Positions 40,701 through 48,577 of a DNA stretch of 64,000 nucleotides are shown here, piece by piece. Both the position numbers and the translations under genes were made by a program. The notes beneath the pieces are model-generated. The model was not told where the DNA came from. It did not search any database and saw only the letters and a program-made list of their open reading frames with translations. Source of the DNA: a virus. The stretch spans positions 1-64,000 of IMG/VR virus record IMGVR_UViG_3300036790_000034. One strand, written 5' to 3'. Every line of letters begins with the position of its first letter. The first letter of the stretch is position 1.

Positions 40701-42125
40701 TGGATTGCACTGGTCAACACGCTTGACCAGACAGTGTCCAACGTCAGTCCGGTTTCTCTGCCGACTGGCCCAATCAGCAAGGGTCAAATCACCTTCCCTG
40801 CTGGCTCGGGCTTGGATGTGACGCAGATTGACCCACAGGCTGATTACGTTGCGATTTTCCGTTCAGCAGATGGCTTCAGTACGCCGCTGCTCATTCCGGG
40901 GTTTGTCAACTCGCCGTACACGGTTCCGCTGGCACAATATCTGGCATACGGATATGTGGACACGGTGCCGGACGCGGAGTTGAACAACCTCGAACAAGGT
41001 GCTCAGGCTGGCGAGAACACGCCTCCTGCCACTGGTGCAAAGAATCTGTCTTACCATCTGTCCCAAATCTGGTACAGTATCGGTAACACGGTTTACTATA
41101 CGACAGGCCCGCTGGCTCCCATCGGCAACGGAACTGACGGCACTGCACCGGGGAACTTCGCAGAGTGCTCATCCCAAGTTCGACGACTCGTGCCGACGGC
41201 AATCGGCATGTTGGTCTTCACGGTGAGCGATGTCTATATCATTGCTGGGAATGGAACGTCCACGAGTCCAATCCTTCCCGCGATTCCGTACCTCACAGGC
41301 ATCGGTCTCGCAAACTACAACGCCCTCGACATCAATGGCGGCCTTATCGGGTTCTTCACGACCGACAAGCAGTTCGTCATCTTTGATCCGAGTGCAGGAC
41401 TTAGCTACGTGGGCTTCAACATCGGCGACCAGTTCCGTCTCAACAACGGACAACCAGGGCAGAGTTGGAACACTTCGACGGTTTACGTCACTTGGTATGT
41501 GAACGGCGAAGACGCAGCATGGTACGTAGCTGACGGCGTGAACGGATGGTTCAAGTGCATCGCAACTCCTGCCCCCGAACAGGGCAGTGTTGCGTGGTCA
41601 CCGTTTGCGACAATCGTTGGTGGTGCAGGTGCGATTAGGAGTGTCGAGACTACTCCCGGCGTTCACACGTTGCTCGTCGGACAAACAACATCGACAAGCA
41701 ATTTGCTTTACCGTAACTTGTCCGCGACCACGGACAACGGAACAGGTAACTCGAACGGTTCGACGTATAGTGCATACGGCGTCATCGGCTCAATCGTCCT
41801 AGCTCAACCGGGCCAGATTGCGAAACTCGCATTCATCACGACCGATAGCGTCAACGTTGGTTCCCCACTCATCCTTGGGGTCATTCTCGACGAAGCCCTG
41901 CCGTATTACACGGGTTCGTTTGATATCCTCAAGGACTGGAAGACCGACCCCACGAACATGCCACAGAGCACTTCAATCCTTTCGCAAAGGTTCTATCTTG
42001 CGGAAAATACTGAAGACTCCGCGTACTGCAAGCACTTGCAGATTATGTGCCAGTGGCCTCCCGAAGCTGCGATGAACGAATTGCAGACTTTGACCGTGTT
42101 CGGGGCCTACGAAATTGAGCAATAG
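37800..42125 (+). CDS. Large tail protein (tail nozzle-like) with PA14-like insertion, 1441 residues
   Basis: The N-terminus (FFNGINTNRSPLRAAS...NRLTLGRRPG) and C-terminus (LQIMCQWPPEAAMNELQTLTVFGAYEIE) bracket a very long beta-rich chain, in the place of the podovirus tail tubular B/nozzle gene. A block near residues 640-830 (RPGTYTFTCQHNDGAIFCFD ... GNYALEIDYAKWYHSGG) looks like a PA14 carbohydrate-binding domain. Several short modules of the PTW/TDGG kind are repeated. It likely forms the tail tip and contacts the cell surface. Confidence 0.65.
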   Translation: MSQLAANGGQPQKAPKYAPIYQGRFFNGINTNRSPLRAASASHIAEKFYSDNSGDAMIAGSNIEVTNRLTLGRRPGNPIFDLAHQYNDPDAFDEFRVNKAQSDVFGTTIEQIFTMIDETGSGNFLYSFDASSGKRGGDSAYKYGLKFQKASGAGQTFMQEVGNSLYLANGVQNKKWLTSLFVRNSAGNNQFLQGSDGLAGTYPFGTYLIDPATGNIQQFIGISIGNVTNVNVSNNILTLTITVTDDTRDYPIGTSFQLWGMTSNPWLNGATITLTSEYDHTLFGRTFVGTTTHANTNTPESGQAFVIQTGTQGGGSTIYVAETGNSVPTWGTTLPAISNDFQGSLTEDGNTIWLNRGVNYPNESPVQQPSVMNWGIKAPKTAPAFTSSGAAVSWQTNTYYSPVSVFIDPTFGNLWQITTPGTTGSAQPTWPASPVHQQKVIITGLYADGTNIFVKTDTQSPALVAGDTVVFQNMCTFANGQGSFPDLEGVSVTVSATGLTTTAFQAPYTANVIGSGSPIAEYGQAIKTAGTNPPTTVSESGHGGTAVWTSIQLAASLTWQAHTHYNVGDFIVSPTKFLFQLGRKTQPFINTALGLHINMNSLNEPQSLQNSAYQGAFPYFNSGDPAISGLPNWQAESGFYTNQNLSSVWLQRTQPPGSGSSSTPYGENAVNGAGEVGANSSLAAVSSSWVGVIKCYVFIPRPGTYTFTCQHNDGAIFCFDSQGIDTGTVAPGAFKASGGTDNVSQTISPGFGFGRPGGVDLCGTNTSDRTGPGPFAQSATKPADSATWNFPQAGNYALEIDYAKWYHSGGYMVFMCPGSGGAPAQTLAVGRDESGTSAPSWPAFTKTGAGFDTTNEVIIWGGNVVEVSTAGQQYLWNNVGPKSDFVWVAGKNYTLPGTVIIDTNSNQQGAYETGITGTVQPTWSNTTVGSILADPNPPLQWINEGSVPNSSTQGNTITALSQQGWLYWIALVNTLDQTVSNVSPVSLPTGPISKGQITFPAGSGLDVTQIDPQADYVAIFRSADGFSTPLLIPGFVNSPYTVPLAQYLAYGYVDTVPDAELNNLEQGAQAGENTPPATGAKNLSYHLSQIWYSIGNTVYYTTGPLAPIGNGTDGTAPGNFAECSSQVRRLVPTAIGMLVFTVSDVYIIAGNGTSTSPILPAIPYLTGIGLANYNALDINGGLIGFFTTDKQFVIFDPSAGLSYVGFNIGDQFRLNNGQPGQSWNTSTVYVTWYVNGEDAAWYVADGVNGWFKCIATPAPEQGSVAWSPFATIVGGAGAIRSVETTPGVHTLLVGQTTSTSNLLYRNLSATTDNGTGNSNGSTYSAYGVIGSIVLAQPGQIAKLAFITTDSVNVGSPLILGVILDEALPYYTGSFDILKDWKTDPTNMPQSTSILSQRFYLAENTEDSAYCKHLQIMCQWPPEAAMNELQTLTVFGAYEIEQ

Positions 42126-42157
42126 AATCAACAACTTACGAGTTTGAATTATGCTCC

Positions 42158-42186
42158 TTGACTTTCTTGTCGCAACATGAGATACT
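42158..42186 (+). promoter_or_regulatory. Promoter before HNH cassette
   Basis: TTGACT, 17 nt, GATACT with TGA just before the -10. It lies between the large tail gene and an HNH gene and follows the 19-nt repeat also found at 34042. Confidence 0.5.
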
Positions 42187-42202
42187 GGCGATGGGAGAAG
42201 AT

Positions 42203-42820
42203 ATGGAGAAAAGATACAAACTTGAAGGTCATGAACAAGACGTTGTTGATGCGTATCAGAGTGGACAACCGACCACTCTGATAGCTCGAACATTCGGGGT
42301 GTCTGCGACCTCAGTTAATCAACTGCTAAGAAAACTCGGGGTGCCTCGTCGTGATATGAAGACGAGTCACCCTCAAAAATCGCACTGTCGGTATGGGCAC
42401 CCCCTATTCGGGGATAACCTCTATACGACGCAACGTGGGACTCGGGGATGTCGAGCATGTCGTAAGGCGTGGTTCGAGAAACATACACAGACGGAAGAAC
42501 AGAAAAATCGTAGTCGTGATTGGGGGCGACGAAAGCGAGAGAGCGACCCCGAATATCAGCGTAATGCGGATTTGTGGTCTTACTATCGTTTACGTCGGCC
42601 TGAGTACGACCAGAAACTTCAGATTCAAAAACATCAATGTGCCGTGTGTAAGCAGTTGATGGAAAAACCTTGCGTTGACCACGACCACACTACGTTTCAA
42701 GTGCGAGATTTAGTTTGTCGAAATTGTAATCTCGCTATCGGCCACGTAAGGGAAAGTCTCGAAATCGCAGAGGCTCTCGTCGCTTACCTCAAGAAATGGA
42801 GCACTCATGCCGCCTCTTAG
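42203..42820 (+). CDS. HNH endonuclease VII-like with N-terminal HTH, 205 residues
   Basis: The N-terminal 50 residues hold a helix-turn-helix (TTLIARTFGVSATSVNQLLR), then CRYGH...CRACRK, then the core CAVCKQLMEKPCVDHDHTT, RDLVCRNCNLAIG and a final helix. The HTH should add DNA-binding specificity. Start at 42203 follows GGGAGAAGAT. It is the longest HNH protein here. The next gene overlaps its end by 14 nt. Confidence 0.88.
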   Translation: MEKRYKLEGHEQDVVDAYQSGQPTTLIARTFGVSATSVNQLLRKLGVPRRDMKTSHPQKSHCRYGHPLFGDNLYTTQRGTRGCRACRKAWFEKHTQTEEQKNRSRDWGRRKRESDPEYQRNADLWSYYRLRRPEYDQKLQIQKHQCAVCKQLMEKPCVDHDHTTFQVRDLVCRNCNLAIGHVRESLEIAEALVAYLKKWSTHAAS

Positions 42821-43517
42821 TCATATGATTCGTAGTTCAAGCCCGAAAGGGTTCGAGGCTGTAGAAAATAAACCTGAAGCACCCCCGGTCGTTCAACCGG
42901 GGCGTGCTCAAGGCGGAAATCCCTACATCCGTTGTCCTCTCCCACCCTTCAATGCGACCGTCGATACAATGCGACAGTTCAATGAAGAAGGAAAGGTTCC
43001 GACACGTCGAGTTATCCCTATCCCTGTTCTACTCTCAGGCGGGGGTGGAACGACTGTAACTAAGACTTCTGTCATCAATCAAGGTGGTGGAGGTTCGGGC
43101 GGTGGCTCAACCGTAGTACCTACTAAGTTGGTCTCGGCAACAGTTACTCTGAAGGTACCTGCTTTGACTCCCGGCGGAATCTTCACGGCCACGGTGACAA
43201 TGGCAAAGTCATTCCAGCTTTTGCAATTGACATCTTCGGCACCACTTGAGATTCGCGTATACGGAGATGCACTTACTCAAGGTTCAGACGTACCGCGTTC
43301 GACGGACACCGCTGTCCCTTTTGAGACAGTTCCCGGCGTCATTACGGATGTGGTCTTCGACACCGCCCCGTTTATTTGGTCCTGGCAAAATAGGGTCGGA
43401 GCGAATGCCGATTCACCGATATCGACAAGCATCTATATCACGGTAATAAACCCTTCGCAAATCGTGGGTTCCTCTGCGGCTATTCTTTCTTTTTCGTATC
43501 TTCCTTTGGAGTCTTAG
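42807..43517 (+). CDS. Virion structural protein, 236 residues
   Basis: GGAGCACTC precedes the ATG inside the HNH gene. A Pro-rich N-terminus and Gly-rich linker (SGGGGTT, QGGGGSGGGS) lead to a beta domain (residues about 115-236). It belongs to the tail or fibre region; no named family. Confidence 0.6.
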   Translation: MPPLSHMIRSSSPKGFEAVENKPEAPPVVQPGRAQGGNPYIRCPLPPFNATVDTMRQFNEEGKVPTRRVIPIPVLLSGGGGTTVTKTSVINQGGGGSGGGSTVVPTKLVSATVTLKVPALTPGGIFTATVTMAKSFQLLQLTSSAPLEIRVYGDALTQGSDVPRSTDTAVPFETVPGVITDVVFDTAPFIWSWQNRVGANADSPISTSIYITVINPSQIVGSSAAILSFSYLPLES

Positions 43518-43526
43518 GAGTCTTTT

Positions 43527-43889
43527 ATGAACAGGGAGACTTTCCCTTCGTCACAATCACCACTGACAGGCGACATCAGCGGTGCGGCTGGGCAAACGAA
43601 CGTCACCGTTGTCGGCCTCCAGACAATTCCAATCGACCCCACACCGCCGACAGCGGAAGAGGAACTTTATTATGATGTGGGTCTGCTCGAATGGTCTCCG
43701 CGATTGGACGCGAACCGCAGTATCACACTCGGAACATTCGCGACTGACAGCGGGGATATTATTTCACGCGGCCAAAAGCTGAGTGATGATTACGATTTTC
43801 TCGTCAACTGCGTCGGCCTTGAAGTTCTTGTAGGCTGGACGTACGGGTTTAGTTTTCAAGTATTTTGCAACGGCACGGGGGTCGCATAA
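43527..43889 (+). CDS. Virion protein, 120 residues
   Basis: The N-terminus has SPLTGDISGAAGQTNVTVVGLQ, the phage-fibre repeat style. The rest is beta-rich (WSPRLDANRSITLGTFATD). Likely a short fibre component. Confidence 0.6.
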   Translation: MNRETFPSSQSPLTGDISGAAGQTNVTVVGLQTIPIDPTPPTAEEELYYDVGLLEWSPRLDANRSITLGTFATDSGDIISRGQKLSDDYDFLVNCVGLEVLVGWTYGFSFQVFCNGTGVA

Positions 43890-43891
43890 CT

Positions 43892-44374
43892 ATGTCAATC
43901 AATTTAAGCAATACTACACCTGCTGCACCTTCCGGCGGTACGAACATCCTCTGGCAGAGTGATGGTTCCGGGAATGTCTCTGGCTATGTCCAATCCGCTG
44001 TTGAACTCGTCGGTGATGGCGTTGACCTCACTGCCCAGACAGCCGACATCGGCCCGAACACTCTGGTCACTACGCCGAACGGCTACTATCGCATTTCGGC
44101 CTACCTCATCGTGACAACCGTGGATGGTGCGTCCTCGACGCTCCCGAAGCTGACAATCACATGGAATGACCTCGACAACGGACAAACCCAGACCTTTGAT
44201 TTGACACCAACTATATCGGGGGCGGGTTCCAACCTGTTGACCACGTTTGAGCAATCTGATATGATTGTTTCAGCAGGAAGTTCCGCCACTCTCGACTACG
44301 CGACCTCTGGGTATGCTTCTGGCACGCCCGCGACCATGCAGTACGCGATTCACATCCGAGTCGAACAACTGTAA
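43892..44374 (+). CDS. Virion beta-sandwich protein, 160 residues
   Basis: Start at 43892 is 3 nt after the upstream stop. The entire chain is beta strands (GYYRISAYLIVTTVDG, SDMIVSAGSSATLDYATSG), the pattern of C1q/TNF-like or jelly-roll fibre heads. Possible receptor-binding or decoration protein. Confidence 0.55.
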   Translation: MSINLSNTTPAAPSGGTNILWQSDGSGNVSGYVQSAVELVGDGVDLTAQTADIGPNTLVTTPNGYYRISAYLIVTTVDGASSTLPKLTITWNDLDNGQTQTFDLTPTISGAGSNLLTTFEQSDMIVSAGSSATLDYATSGYASGTPATMQYAIHIRVEQL

Positions 44375-44398
44375 TTCTATCAAATAGAATGGAGGAGC

Positions 44399-44815
44399 AT
44401 GGGCATCGAAATTCGTCCGTTCTCAGAAACGGACATCCCATCGTTGCAGGCTGCTATCGACCGCGACACAATCCATCCCGGCGAGTGGAGCGTCAGACAC
44501 TTCTATGACGACCCCGAAGACCCGGATGCACTCAACATTCCTAAAGAAGTGACCACGATGTCGGACCAACACGGCCCGATTGCTTTCGTGCGTTACACGA
44601 AATCGCTCCGCATTTCTTGCATTTGGGATGACGAAAAAGATGTTCATAGAAATGCTCGGGCAATTGTCGCCGGCATTCTTGACGCAGTACAAAAAGCTAG
44701 AGCCAGTGGTTTTACGGAGATAGTCATCCAAACACAAAGTGAGAAACTTGCTATCTTTTTCGAGAAAGTTCTAAGAATGAAGCGTAGCCGGGAAGAATTT
44801 TTGCTGCAAGTATAG
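44399..44815 (+). CDS. GNAT-like protein, 138 residues
   Basis: The N-terminus (IEIRPFSETDIPSLQAAIDR) and later IAFVRYTKSLRISCIW and AIVAGILDAVQKARASGF follow the order of GNAT secondary structure, and the C-terminus ends with FFEKVLRMKR. The acetyl-CoA loop is poorly kept, so catalytic activity is uncertain. Similar small GNAT-like proteins occur between virion genes of podoviruses. Confidence 0.55.
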   Translation: MGIEIRPFSETDIPSLQAAIDRDTIHPGEWSVRHFYDDPEDPDALNIPKEVTTMSDQHGPIAFVRYTKSLRISCIWDDEKDVHRNARAIVAGILDAVQKARASGFTEIVIQTQSEKLAIFFEKVLRMKRSREEFLLQV

Positions 44816-44825
44816 AAAGGCTCTC

Positions 44826-45239
44826 GTGAAGAAATCGAAATGTAGCCGAGGGCATCTCCTAACAAAAGACAACCTCATCATTAACCGAAAAGGTCGCCAA
44901 TGTAAGAAATGTCATCGAGTTACTCAGCAGAGGTATCGTAAAACCCAGCAAGGTGTTTGGACTTCTAAATCGCGAGAAATCCGGGATTCTGGGTGGACAT
45001 TAGAAAGATACCAAGACTTTTTGCGTGTCCAAGATAATGCTTGTGCTATCTGCAAAACTCCGTTTGAGCAATTTACAAGAAATCCTTCTTGCGACCACGA
45101 CCACGCGTGCATGACCCCGCGAGGGTTGTTGTGTGATGCTTGCAATCTGGGAATCGGAAAGTTCAAAGAGAACCCTCTGCTCTTAGAACTTGCGGCTCAA
45201 TATTTGAAGAAGTGGAAGGTATACGATGTGCGGACCTAG
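44826..45239 (+). CDS. HNH endonuclease VII-like, 137 residues
   Basis: GTG start. CSRGH...CKKC pair, then NACAICKTPFEQ...SCDHDHACM, RGLLCDACNLGIG and the closing helix. It is inserted before the Hint-domain gene, whose start lies 14 nt upstream of its end. Confidence 0.9.
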   Translation: MKKSKCSRGHLLTKDNLIINRKGRQCKKCHRVTQQRYRKTQQGVWTSKSREIRDSGWTLERYQDFLRVQDNACAICKTPFEQFTRNPSCDHDHACMTPRGLLCDACNLGIGKFKENPLLLELAAQYLKKWKVYDVRT

Positions 45240-46242
45240 TTCAGCCCTGAAAGCTGTCAATACTCAGATACAGAATCTCGCCACGACCGTCGGTGACGAG
45301 GGCCAACAAATCTTCGGTGATGCCAGCACGGTATTCAATAAGATTACAGGTGCTCTTAACGGCATCATCAGCGGTGGACCCGGCCAGAATGGATGGAGTG
45401 CTTCGGAGAACGCGGCACGTACCGCAGCAACAGTTCAGGCGGGGGCTACGGAAGCACGTAACCTCAAAGGTGCAGCGGCCTCGTCGGTCGCGGCCATTGG
45501 TGGCGGTAACACAGTCGCTCCCGCAGGCAGCACCCAGCAGATTGTCCAGAATGCCAACATTCAAGCGGCGTCTGATACCGCAGCGGGCCTCAACCAAAAT
45601 CAAATCGCCAACGCTGAAGCAGGACGTTCGGAATTTAATACCGCCGTCCAGCAAGAAGAAGGTGCGACCCAGATGTTCAATCCGGCGACTTCGGCAAATC
45701 AAGTATCTGTCGGTGCCAACCAGTCAGCATTCCAGTCTCAATCCCAGATGGATACCCAAAGTAATTGGGCGATGAACGACATCATGAAACTCGGTGTCGC
45801 GGGCGTTCAAGGTCTCGGAACCGCGATGTGTCCGGCTGAGGGTAGCAAGTATCTCATGGCCGACTACATGGAACTCCCGGTCGAAACGCTCAACGTTGGC
45901 GACCGCATTCTCGGTATCGACGGTCTGCCAGAAACGATTCTGGAAATCCAGTCTTCGCTCATGCCGATTGTTCGAGTCGAAACGGAAGACGGTCATGTCT
46001 CGCGAAGTTCGAGGGTTCACGCCTTTGCACTTCCTCATGGCGGATTCGTTGTCGCAACGGACTCGATGAGCAAGACGATTCGTACCTCGCTCGGCAAGAG
46101 CAAGGTCATCAACATCAAGTTTGACGGCATGGCACGCGTATTCAACGTCATCACTGACGGGTCACACACTTATCGGGCTGACGGAATTTGGGCCTTGGGT
46201 GTGGGCGAAGCCGAACGTAAGACGATGGCACAGGGAGCATAA
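45226..46242 (+). CDS. Ejection-type virion protein with C-terminal Hint domain, 338 residues
   Basis: Residues 1-200 are Ala/Gln/Asn-rich helix, like the small ejection protein (gp14 type) of podoviruses. From Cys202 a Hint (hedgehog/intein) fold follows: MCPAEGSKYLMADY, VETLNVGDRILGIDG, a strand pair, SRVHAF (the block-B His265), then VFNVITDGSHTYRADGIWA. There is no C-terminal His-Asn and no C-extein, so a self-cleaving rather than splicing domain is expected. Two ejection proteins follow directly. Confidence 0.75.
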   Translation: MCGPSSALKAVNTQIQNLATTVGDEGQQIFGDASTVFNKITGALNGIISGGPGQNGWSASENAARTAATVQAGATEARNLKGAAASSVAAIGGGNTVAPAGSTQQIVQNANIQAASDTAAGLNQNQIANAEAGRSEFNTAVQQEEGATQMFNPATSANQVSVGANQSAFQSQSQMDTQSNWAMNDIMKLGVAGVQGLGTAMCPAEGSKYLMADYMELPVETLNVGDRILGIDGLPETILEIQSSLMPIVRVETEDGHVSRSSRVHAFALPHGGFVVATDSMSKTIRTSLGKSKVINIKFDGMARVFNVITDGSHTYRADGIWALGVGEAERKTMAQGA

Positions 46243-46243
46243 G

Positions 46244-48562
46244 ATGACTGTCGAACAAAACGCACCACAGCAGCCAAACGCAATGGGCGGGGCATCGACC
46301 ACAACGTCGGATGTCAACGACCAACTACAGCCACGCACGCCTGACCAGTTGACTGCCGGGACATCCCCCGACCAGAAGACAGCGGGCACTCCCGACGTAA
46401 CGCAGGCTGCTGCGGTCAAGCAGAATCAGACTGACGGTGGGAAGAATCTTCCTCCGGCAGCCGCTCCTACGCAGGACAAACCACATCCGGTCAGCCGCAT
46501 CTTCGACAGCATTCTGAAGACGATGACAGGCGGGCCTGTGATGTACACGGCTCCCGATGGCTCCCGCAAGGAAGCCCCTCAGAGTCGCGGAGCGATGGGC
46601 AAGGCGATTGTCGCCGCTGCTCTCGCGGGACTTTTCACGCCGACGCAATATCGCGAAGGTGCATTCGGTTCCAAGGTCGAAGATTTCGGTGCGACCGCAG
46701 CCGGAGCAGCCGGAGCGGGCAAAGGCGTGATGCAGGAGTTCCGCAACAAGCCTCAGCAGATTTCTGATGAGCAGCAAGCGAAGCATCTCCAGACTGTGCT
46801 CAACACGACTAACCTCGCGACCACGATGGCCGCAAGTACGATTCAGAAACACAACGCTTTGGATGCGATGGTCAAGAGTTCGACTCCTCTGCTCGACAGC
46901 ATCCGAGATTATGAGAAGACTCGCGTTGACAATCAGCCACAGGCTTTGATTCAAGGTGACATGACCCACGAGGAAGCCCTCGCGAAGTTGAAGGGTCACA
47001 CAGGCGAGTGGACCGCAGTTCTTTCGGGAACTAAGGCTACTCTCAATCCTGAGACGGGTGAGACTGAAGAACACCCTGTCTACTCAGTCGTCAACCCGCA
47101 CGTCAAGGTTCCTTTGAACGAGGAAGCTGTCAAGTTGTATTCGACAGTCAATCCGACTTACAAAGGTGCGTGGGAAGCGACGAATGGGAAGGTTGAAGTT
47201 CCGTTGAACATGGCTGTGTCCGCACAGAACCTTGTCAATGAATCTCACGTTCTCCAAGCGTTCGCTAACAGCGACGAAATGAAGTCCGCATTCCCGAAGG
47301 TGAAGCCTGCGAACATCGCGGCTGTCATGAGCGGGCCGGACGGCAAACGCGTTGCTCAAGCACTCGACACGACTCGCGATGCTATCGCAGCGGGTGCCCC
47401 GGCGTACCAGACGTTGAACGCATTACAGCAGGCTCCCGGTGGACGCACGCTGATGCAGGCTCTCGGACTCGACCCCGGTCAAGTCAACGAGTACGTCAAA
47501 GACCAAACGAACAAAGCCATTCGCGAACAAGCACTCGCGAAAGAAGGCGGCGTAGGCGACAAGGCTCCAGTGTCCGCAGCACAGCAACAGACCCTCCAGT
47601 CGGCCATCAACAAAGTTGAAGACCCGACAGAGCATCAGACACTCTCGGCTCTTATCCCGCCCGACCGTCCGTTGACGATGGGCGAGTTCCAAAAGGTCGG
47701 AAACGAATTGCGTCAGACAGTCCAACGTCTGCACGAAGATAAATTGAAGACGGGTGACCCAGCGGTCCTCCAGTCTGAAGCTGATAGCATGTTGAATGGC
47801 AATGTGTCGAATCCAAAAGACCTCGCAACAATCCGGTCTGGCGGAGCACGTACGCTGATTGACAGCTTGCTCCAGAAGGGTGCTGAAGCACGCGGCCTGA
47901 ATCCTGTGAACCATACGTTCGCAACTCAGGAAGCAAAGGCTCGGGCCTTCGCAGAGTACAGTGACCCACAGAGCAAGATTGGTGCTCAGTTGAGTTCGTT
48001 CGATACCCTGATGCGACACACCGCAGAAGGTCTTGACGCGAACGAGAATTGGGTCCGGTCGGGTTCTCCTCTCATCAACGAGAAGTTGAACTGGCTGGCA
48101 GAGAACGCGACGAACGACCAAGACTATCAGACGTTCCGCGACACCATCATCGCTCCGGCGAAAGAGTACATGAACTTCCTGAATCAGAATCGTGCAGAAC
48201 ACGATTCTGACATCAAGGCAATGGACGGTATTCTCGGACCTAACGCAACTGCAAAGTCCGCACTCACGGCACTTCGGGTCATCACACAAACCGCTGATGC
48301 TCGTGCAGCGGGTCTCGGTCAAAAGTATCTCAACACGGTCAAGAACAACTACGAAGGACTCATCTCTCCGGTCGCTCTGCAAGTCATGCAGAAGTTCGGA
48401 ATCAAGAGTCAATCGGGTCCGTTGTCCGTGCAGTTGCCGCGTGGCTGGCAGGGCAACTCAGCATCGCCTCTTACGCCCCAAGCGTTGGATTCGTTCTGGG
48501 AAGCATCTGGTCACAACAAGCAATACGCGATGGACCTCGCAAAAGAAAACGGCTGGCGATAA
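46244..48562 (+). CDS. Internal virion (ejection) protein, 772 residues
   Basis: The start is 1 nt after the upstream stop, with GGGAGCATAAG before it. The N-terminal 80 residues are disordered and Thr/Gln/Pro-rich; the rest is long helical sequence without membrane segments. Its place between the Hint protein and the 1596-residue protein matches the T7 gp14-gp15-gp16 order, so it should form part of the periplasmic DNA-ejection tunnel. Confidence 0.65.
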   Translation: MTVEQNAPQQPNAMGGASTTTSDVNDQLQPRTPDQLTAGTSPDQKTAGTPDVTQAAAVKQNQTDGGKNLPPAAAPTQDKPHPVSRIFDSILKTMTGGPVMYTAPDGSRKEAPQSRGAMGKAIVAAALAGLFTPTQYREGAFGSKVEDFGATAAGAAGAGKGVMQEFRNKPQQISDEQQAKHLQTVLNTTNLATTMAASTIQKHNALDAMVKSSTPLLDSIRDYEKTRVDNQPQALIQGDMTHEEALAKLKGHTGEWTAVLSGTKATLNPETGETEEHPVYSVVNPHVKVPLNEEAVKLYSTVNPTYKGAWEATNGKVEVPLNMAVSAQNLVNESHVLQAFANSDEMKSAFPKVKPANIAAVMSGPDGKRVAQALDTTRDAIAAGAPAYQTLNALQQAPGGRTLMQALGLDPGQVNEYVKDQTNKAIREQALAKEGGVGDKAPVSAAQQQTLQSAINKVEDPTEHQTLSALIPPDRPLTMGEFQKVGNELRQTVQRLHEDKLKTGDPAVLQSEADSMLNGNVSNPKDLATIRSGGARTLIDSLLQKGAEARGLNPVNHTFATQEAKARAFAEYSDPQSKIGAQLSSFDTLMRHTAEGLDANENWVRSGSPLINEKLNWLAENATNDQDYQTFRDTIIAPAKEYMNFLNQNRAEHDSDIKAMDGILGPNATAKSALTALRVITQTADARAAGLGQKYLNTVKNNYEGLISPVALQVMQKFGIKSQSGPLSVQLPRGWQGNSASPLTPQALDSFWEASGHNKQYAMDLAKENGWR

Positions 48563-48577
48563 CAGAAAGGGTAGCAC

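Noticed and set aside
45829-46242. True protein-splicing intein
   Set aside because: There is no C-terminal His-Asn and no C-extein after the Hint region, so splicing is not expected.
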